This document shows positions 58,927 to 64,000 of a stretch of 64,000 nucleotides of DNA, in pieces; the stretch's first letter is position 1; the number at the start of each line of letters is the position of its first letter. This DNA comes from Capsulimonas corticalis (GTDB lineage Bacteria > Armatimonadota > Armatimonadia > Armatimonadales > Capsulimonadaceae). The notes below the pieces were generated by a model, which saw nothing but the letters and a program-made list of their open reading frames with translations, searched no databases and was not told where the DNA came from. The stretch is from assembly GCF_003574315.2 (NCBI RefSeq), contig NZ_AP025739.1, forward strand, positions 5,394,001 through 5,458,000, in the 5' to 3' direction. A program made the position numbers and the translations under genes.

Positions 58927-59735
58927 AGTGCATCTGCCGTAAGACGGCTGGCCTCTTTCAGCTTATTGCGGATTGTGTCAAGGTCCAGCGCAATCCCCTG
59001 CCGGGCGAGGTCGTCATGTATTTCTTTGACGATAGATGATCTGCTGGCTTGCGGATCGTAGCCATAGCCGCCGGCAGCCATGCCGCCGATCAGCTTGAGA
59101 AATGTATCGCGTTCTCTGGGGACTATCGGCTTTTCCGCCGCCATGCGATCACGCTCCCCTGCCCCACGCTGATGAACAAGGTTTGCCAATTCCGCTGGGA
59201 AATCCACAGCATGGCTTCGCGCCCAAGCGATATAGCTTTCTGGCACAATACCTTTGCCAGCCCGCGCGATGACGCCAGTTTGTATTGCCCGCGTTACGAG
59301 TTCTTTTAATCGCACAAAAGCCACGCTGCTGAGCAGTGCGGCTTCAAAGAAAGGCGACGGTGAAATCGCGTCAATATCGACGGTGCTTCCGAGCGAAAGA
59401 GCAACGGCCTCGGTGACAGTCCACAGCGCCATTTTGGCCCAGAATGCGTAATCAGCAAGCGCATTCCCGCTCCTCGTTTTGGTGCGGCGCGAGGCGCGAT
59501 GGCTTGGCGATTGTAGTGGCTGATGCTTGCTGTTCCGCAGATCGGCGTAGATCCGTTCTAACATCTCTGGTGATAGCGCCGTCAACTCCGCGTGATAGGC
59601 GGCGGCTTGCTTTTCCATCGTGCGCAACTCGTCTGATTTGCCAATCCAGTGTGCGTTTCGCAATAGCTCGCGCAAATCTGGAAACTTCTCGGCAACTAAA
59701 AACTCAACTCTACTCAATGCAATTGATCGAATCAT
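58923..59735 (-). CDS. Conserved hypothetical protein beside the tyrosine integrase
   Basis: A 270-residue protein. The C-terminal third contains ETFLKLIGGMAAGGYGYDPQ-like sequence (in fact DTFLKLIGGMAAGGYGYDP) and IVKEIHDDLARQGIALDLDT. This resembles an HTH-like module common in proteobacterial islands next to integrases. The central part has a hydrophobic stretch that may be a membrane helix. Its function is unknown. Confidence 0.65.
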   Translation of the reverse strand: MIRSIALSRVEFLVAEKFPDLRELLRNAHWIGKSDELRTMEKQAAAYHAELTALSPEMLERIYADLRNSKHQPLQSPSHRASRRTKTRSGNALADYAFWAKMALWTVTEAVALSLGSTVDIDAISPSPFFEAALLSSVAFVRLKELVTRAIQTGVIARAGKGIVPESYIAWARSHAVDFPAELANLVHQRGAGERDRMAAEKPIVPRERDTFLKLIGGMAAGGYGYDPQASRSSIVKEIHDDLARQGIALDLDTIRNKLKEASRLTADAL

Positions 59736-60029
59736 AACGGGAGATGGTGTAGCACAACTTTAAATTGATTCGACAGGCATAAACTATTTTAAATTTGTAG
59801 GTGCGAAAACAGCCAGAACATGAGCGTATAAAAGCGAGTATATAATTATGAAATCTCAATTACGAAACGGCTGATTTCCAAGCACAAATGCTTACTGTTA
59901 GAAATCCTCCGTCTCCGCCATTTACCTATTTGAGATGATCCGAAGTCATCCAATAATTATAATTAAAACAATAACTTATTTATAAAATGCATCCTTCTTA
60001 GTGCGACACAGTGTTGGTAAAGCCGGTAC

Positions 60030-60053
60030 AAATAGGTATAGAAATAGGTATAG
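60030..60053. repeat. Tandem 12-bp repeat upstream of the tyrosine integrase
   Basis: AAATAGGTATAG occurs twice head-to-tail (60030-60041 and 60042-60053), 32 bp before the integrase start. Such direct repeats are typical arm-type binding sites for integrases with an N-terminal arm-binding domain. The rest of 59736-60085 is AT-rich and shows no gene. Confidence 0.5.
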
Positions 60054-60085
60054 AATTATGCTAATTTGTCATTGGGATTTGCGCC

Positions 60086-61378
60086 ATGGCACTTACAGAA
60101 TTAGCTCTCAAAAACCTAAAACCGAAGTCCAAGCCCTATAGGGTGCCGGACGGCGGCAATCTTAGTATTGAAGTCTCGCCTGCTGGCGGCAAGCATTGGC
60201 GATGGCGCTATGTGTTTGCGGGCAAACCGGATATTCTGTCTTTGGGTAAATACCCTGCTGTCTCACTTGCCGAGGCGCGCAAGCGGTGCGACGAAGTGCG
60301 AGAAATTCTCAAAAGCGGCAAGCATCCAGGGCGCGAAAGACGGGCGGAGAAGCAACGGCAGATCGCTGCCGCCGACGACAACTTTGCGTCATTTGCGCGC
60401 GACTGGCTCAAAACCAAGCACCGCGCCGAAAGCAAAAAATATCGGCAACAATGCCTAAAACGGATGCAAGATCACGTGTTCCCAAGGATTGGCAATCTAT
60501 CCATACCAGAAATAACCGCCCCAATGATTGTGAGGGTAATTGAAGCAATCGGTGCCGCTGGAACGATTGAAACGGCCAAGCGCATGGGACAGCTACTCAA
60601 ACAAATTTTTCGTTACGGCGTTCAGCGTGGCCTTTGCTCGACTAATCCTGCGGCGGATCTTCAAGACGTTCTGCCACGCCCTAAGAAAAAACATCATGCC
60701 TGCATTCATCCTCGCGACATGACAGAGCTTTTGCAGGCTATGGCGGCCTACAAGGGCGAAAAGATCACTGTTCATGCCATGCATTTGATGGCTCTAACAT
60801 TTGTCCGTACCAGTGAGCTGATTGCAGCCAGATGGGATGAGGTCGATTGGGAAAAGCGGCAATGGGATATCCCTAAAGAACGCATGAAAATGAAACGCCC
60901 GCATGTCGTGCCGCTATGCGATCAATCTATCGCTACCTTGACTGCACTGCGTGATCTGACTGGCGATAAATCGCACATATTTTTTAGTGCGGCCAGCAAG
61001 TCAAAACATTTGAGTAATGGGGTAATTTTGATGGCGTTGGATCGCATGGGCTATCACGGCCTGATGACTGGCCATGGTTTTCGCAGCCTTGCTTCAACCA
61101 TTTTGAACGAAAATGGCTTTAACCGTGATGTAGTCGAACGACAACTAGCCCATGAAGATGAGGACGAAGTACGATCAGCTTATAACCGTGCGGAATATTT
61201 GGCCGAGCGCGTAAAAATGATGCAATGGTGGGGCGATCATCTTGATGAAATGCGCGCAAAAATTATAGAACCAAGAAAGAAGAAAGTCGCCAATTTATCA
61301 CCCGAACGCCAACGGGCGAACGAGATGACTAATGGTGTAAAATCTCGCCTAAGGGTTGGCACAGCACGTTTAGCTTAA
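60086..61378 (+). CDS. Tyrosine integrase with an arm-binding domain
   Basis: A 430-residue integrase of the P4-like type. The arm-binding DUF4102 domain (1-90) holds PDGGNLSIEVSPAGGKHW, then the core-binding domain (about 98-185). The catalytic domain has R241 in FVRTSELIAARWDEVDW, H330 and R333 in GHGFRSLAS, H356 in RQLAHEDEDEV and the nucleophile Y366 in RSAYNRAEYL. It recombines a tRNA-type or short attachment site. Its presence with the serine recombinase suggests nested elements or a second integration system. Confidence 0.94.
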   Translation: MALTELALKNLKPKSKPYRVPDGGNLSIEVSPAGGKHWRWRYVFAGKPDILSLGKYPAVSLAEARKRCDEVREILKSGKHPGRERRAEKQRQIAAADDNFASFARDWLKTKHRAESKKYRQQCLKRMQDHVFPRIGNLSIPEITAPMIVRVIEAIGAAGTIETAKRMGQLLKQIFRYGVQRGLCSTNPAADLQDVLPRPKKKHHACIHPRDMTELLQAMAAYKGEKITVHAMHLMALTFVRTSELIAARWDEVDWEKRQWDIPKERMKMKRPHVVPLCDQSIATLTALRDLTGDKSHIFFSAASKSKHLSNGVILMALDRMGYHGLMTGHGFRSLASTILNENGFNRDVVERQLAHEDEDEVRSAYNRAEYLAERVKMMQWWGDHLDEMRAKIIEPRKKKVANLSPERQRANEMTNGVKSRLRVGTARLA

Positions 61379-61552
61379 CGCCGAGCAACGTAAGCGGCTG
61401 TTGTCTGGTGGATTTCGGCTACATGTCCCACTTTACACGCTGATGAAGTACGCAATTTATGGAAAAACACAGAGAACAGGAATTGCCGTCAGTTGGGTCA
61501 TATTAAATAATTATGTTACTAATATCGTTTAAACGCCAACTGAATTGTTTGT

Positions 61553-61581
61553 TTGACAAGTTTGTATTGACAATATATATA
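61553..61581 (+). promoter_or_regulatory. Promoter of the small protein at 61588
   Basis: TTGACA (61553-61558), 17-bp spacer, TATATA (61576-61581). A predicted start about 7 nt downstream coincides with the ATG at 61588, as for a leaderless messenger. A second TTGACA lies at 61567-61572. Confidence 0.55.
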
Positions 61582-61587
61582 GGCCAG

Positions 61588-61860
61588 ATGGCACTTAAAA
61601 GTCTCCCTGGGTATAAAAAATATAACCGAGCGGATTATAGAACTGCGATTGAATTTTTTATAAAGGATGTGTATGCCTGCAAAGCTACATTCTCGGTCGT
61701 AGGATATGAAAGATGGCGTAAAAAAAATCCAAATACGCCATCTTCCTATCAGCTCGTTCGTCAATACCCAAAAGTAACCCCACTTTCTACGCCAGGAACT
61801 GTTTTATCGGCAATAGTATGGGAGTATATGAAGGCCAACCCCATTAAATGGAAGGCATAG
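61588..61860 (+). CDS. Small DNA-binding-like protein of unknown function
   Basis: A 90-residue AT-rich gene. The start at ATG 61588 is chosen because the promoter ends just before it; the frame is open from 61513. The segment GYERWRKKNPNTPSSYQLVR faintly resembles the helix-turn-helix repeats found in homing-endonuclease-associated domains. It lies between the integrase and a decayed transposase. No firm function. Confidence 0.5.
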   Translation: MALKSLPGYKKYNRADYRTAIEFFIKDVYACKATFSVVGYERWRKKNPNTPSSYQLVRQYPKVTPLSTPGTVLSAIVWEYMKANPIKWKA

Positions 61861-62130
61861 CAGTTACACTTATGAAATTATTTGCTCTAGTGATACTATT
61901 CTCATAAACAAGATTGCGAATACATTCTACAAATACTTTTGAAGGCCCGGGCAGGGATTGAATTACACCAGATTTGCGACAGAAATGCTAGAATTTTCAA
62001 ATACGATATTTATCGATACCCCCAAAGCTACCCCTATCACGGCCTCACTATTTGGGTTCGATTCCTTAATGGAGATATATAATACTATTTTAAACGTTCG
62101 CAAACATAGAAAGCTGTAATCGCAGCAAAT

Positions 62131-62702
62131 AAGGCTAACTATGTCAACGATCCATGCTCTATTGAGGATAGCCTTCTCAATAGCGCCGTGCAATTGGAGC
62201 GGCAGAAGTTTCTTGGCCCTGCCCGCACGAATGAACCGGAGACCGAACGGGCTGCGCCAACGGTTACAAAGACAATCCATAGCAACTCTGCCAGTTCCAT
62301 CTTCAGCAGAATGCCACCAGCTACGTCACCAAACATGAACTCAAGGCTCCTGTTGCAGCGGAAAATCACGTCATTTTCAACGCCCAGGTTCATAGTGAAG
62401 CAGAAATTTTGCTGAAGCGGGTTGCTTCAAAATACTAGAAGAGCGTTCCCAAACGCGCCGATTGTATGGCGCAGAACCTGCTTGAAGGGTTGCCTGTGAT
62501 TGCCTTTCCCACCGCTTGCCGACGATTGATCCGCACGACCAACGGCGTGGAGTGGGCGAACAAAGAATTGAAGCGGCACACGCGAGTGGCGAGCATTTTC
62601 CCAAACGAGGCGTCGTAATTACGACTCGTCTCGGCCTTGCTGATGGAGATTAGCGATGAATGGCAGACCGACAAAGCTTATCTGACCTTTACGAACGCAT
62701 AA
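62131..62702 (+). pseudogene. Decayed IS256 (mutator-type) transposase
   Basis: The first part reads SLLNSAVQLERQKFLG, matching the N-terminal region of IS256-family transposases. After a large internal deletion and frameshifts, the last part (about 62520-62702) reads RTTNGVEWANKELKRHTRVA, SIFPNEAS, then a TAA stop, then LRLVSALLMEISDEWQTDKA, matching the family C-terminus. The stop replaces a cysteine codon normally found there. No inverted repeats are recognised. Confidence 0.8.
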
Positions 62703-62818
62703 AAACTCAAGGATGCTCCAACAATTTATAGAAGAGATATTACATTATCAAGCCCTGCACTAATACGCACTAAAGTTAGGTATTATATACATATTCATAT
62801 TTTAAGCAGGTTTAACCA

Positions 62819-64000
62819 TTGATTCTCGTTGAGTTCATCGCGAAGTGGCAAAAGTCTCAGTTAACCGAAAAATCTGCTGCCCAGTCGCATTTTATTGATC
62901 TCTGCCGCGTTCTTGAGAAATCGGAACCTACATCGGACGCAACAGGTCATGATTATTCCTTTGAGAAAGGAACGATCAAAACCGGTGGAGGATCAGGATT
63001 TGCCGATGTTTGGAAACGTGGTTTATTTGCCTGGGAATATAAAGGAAAGAAAAAGAACCTGGCTGAGGCCTACCAACAACTCTTGAAATACCGAGAGGAT
63101 TTGGAAAATCCACCCCTCCTCGTCGTATGTGACCTGAATCGGTTTGAGGTCCACACTAATTTTACAGGAACCGTAAAGAGTGTGTTTGCCTTCGATTTGG
63201 TTGATCTTGGAGCTGGCATTCCCACGGCAACCTGTGCAATGCCGCCCCTAGACGTTCTACGCGCCCTATTTGAAGATCCCAATAGACTGCGCCCCAACCA
63301 AACTACCGTAGCACTTACCCAAGACGCAGCTAACAACTTTGGCCAACTGGCCCGGAACTTAATCGAAGCTGGCTTCGACCCTCATCCAGTTTCTCGCTTT
63401 CTCATTCGGGTCTTATTCTGTTTGTTTGCAGAAGATGCAGGCCTGCTGCCCCCAAAGCTCTTTACTTCTATCATTGAGAAAACCAAAATCCGCCCTGCGG
63501 AGTTCGGTCAGCGCCTCGGATTACTATTTGCCGCTATGGCAAGCGGTGGATCATTTGGAGCCGATGACATAAAGCATTTTAATGGTGGGCTATTCAATGA
63601 CGCACAAACTCTTCCGTTGACAAGGAATGATCTCTCGATCCTTGTAGAATGCGCCGAACTAGATTGGTCCAGCATCGAACCATCCATTTTTGGCACACTG
63701 TTTGAGCGTAGTCTCGATCCACAGAAGCGATCTCAACTCGGAGCTCATTATACAAGTCGTGATGATATTCTGCTTATTGTGGAGCCTGTCCTCATGGCCC
63801 CACTCCGTCGACAGTGGGAACTAGTGCAACAACAGGCGCAGGCGATAGTCAACCGTCGCGAAAAGGTTAAAACATTGGCCAGCAAGCGCAAGGCCAGCCA
63901 GGACCTTTCGGCTCTCCTGAAGCGATTTCAGGATGTACTCGTGGCGGTACGAGTTCTTGACCCGGCGTGCGGTAGTGGAAATTTCCTATATGTTGCCCTT
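62819..64000 (+). CDS. MmeI-type restriction-modification enzyme (N-terminal part, runs off the window)
   Basis: 394 codons open to the window edge from a TTG at 62819; an in-frame stop (62813-62815) directly precedes it and GCAGG lies 8 nt upstream. The nuclease domain has GFADVWKRGLFAWEYKGKKK with the Asp-X9-Glu-X-Lys pattern of MmeI. A helical domain follows (FLIRVLFCLFAEDAGLLPPK, PSIFGTLFERSLDPQKR). The last residues are RVLDPACGSGNFLYVAL, the S-adenosylmethionine motif. Such single-chain enzymes cut and methylate DNA. The specificity domain lies outside the window. Confidence 0.92.
   Translation, partial: MILVEFIAKWQKSQLTEKSAAQSHFIDLCRVLEKSEPTSDATGHDYSFEKGTIKTGGGSGFADVWKRGLFAWEYKGKKKNLAEAYQQLLKYREDLENPPLLVVCDLNRFEVHTNFTGTVKSVFAFDLVDLGAGIPTATCAMPPLDVLRALFEDPNRLRPNQTTVALTQDAANNFGQLARNLIEAGFDPHPVSRFLIRVLFCLFAEDAGLLPPKLFTSIIEKTKIRPAEFGQRLGLLFAAMASGGSFGADDIKHFNGGLFNDAQTLPLTRNDLSILVECAELDWSSIEPSIFGTLFERSLDPQKRSQLGAHYTSRDDILLIVEPVLMAPLRRQWELVQQQAQAIVNRREKVKTLASKRKASQDLSALLKRFQDVLVAVRVLDPACGSGNFLYVAL

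Noticed and set aside
61945-62075. tRNA-like fragments (a T-arm-like stretch near 62053 and a CCCGGGC-containing end near 61945) that might mark a tRNA attachment site.
   Set aside because: The stems do not pair and no acceptor or anticodon arm can be drawn.

Overview
The window looks like chromosome from a GC-rich, free-living carbohydrate degrader of the Armatimonadota, probably Capsulimonas-like. This is inferred from two DUF1559 type IV-like pseudopilins whose N-termini carry the [16 protein letters not shown] helix followed by [13 protein letters not shown], a combination typical of that phylum, and from the mix of LacI regulators with secreted glycoside hydrolases. From about 45.3 kb to the right edge the base composition drops and the genes look proteobacterial: this is a large integrated mobile element whose right end lies outside the window.

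Layout. 1-1.1 kb: furA-katG peroxide-defence pair, reading left. 1.2-5.5 kb: LacI regulator with a promoter and a 30-bp palindromic operator, then a GH39-like hydrolase and a DUF6055-like secreted protein. 5.5-12.1 kb: AraC regulator facing a run of sugar genes (Gfo/Idh/MocA dehydrogenase, sugar isomerase, GH32 fructosidase, gluconate-2-dehydrogenase-like small subunit and GMC oxidoreductase). 12.1-17.6 kb: two paralogous LacI genes, each beside a pseudopilin gene, with a small membrane protein and a nucleoside-hydrolase-like gene between. 17.7-24.9 kb: two IS1202-group insertion sequences (one intact with a 29-bp target duplication, one decayed) flanking GH36 and GH26-like genes. 25.1-28.0 kb: tandem basic-secretory-protein-family metalloprotease-like paralogs. 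28.2-44.6 kb: housekeeping and transport genes (protein phosphatase, DUF485/ActP acetate symporter, cysDN sulfate activation, thioredoxin-like protein, GHL10 hydrolase, PQQ-propeller protein). 44.6-45.3 kb: dprA, cut by the mobile element.

The mobile element (45.3 kb to beyond 64 kb) begins with a large serine recombinase and a small excisionase-like HTH. It continues with a SARP-like regulator joined to a phospholipase-D-like region, two membrane proteins, a VirD4/TraG coupling ATPase, three uncharacterised proteins, a relaxase, MobC, ArdC antirestriction protein, AlpA regulator, a tyrosine integrase, a decayed IS256 transposase and the start of an MmeI-like restriction-modification enzyme. 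No VirB-type channel genes are visible, so within this window it reads as an integrative mobilizable element.

Three observations stand out. (1) The relaxase and two uncharacterised neighbours share a C-terminal tail (SWEE, about 14 residues, then PEH), next to the coupling ATPase; this could be a translocation signal marking co-transferred proteins. (2) Three perfect palindromes sharing the core GWAGACATGTCTWC sit 11-13 bp downstream of the -10 boxes of three strong promoters, linking both pseudopilins with the GH26/GH36 hydrolases in one apparent LacI regulon. (3) A roughly 130-nt nested stem structure fills a gene-free gap in the mobile element.
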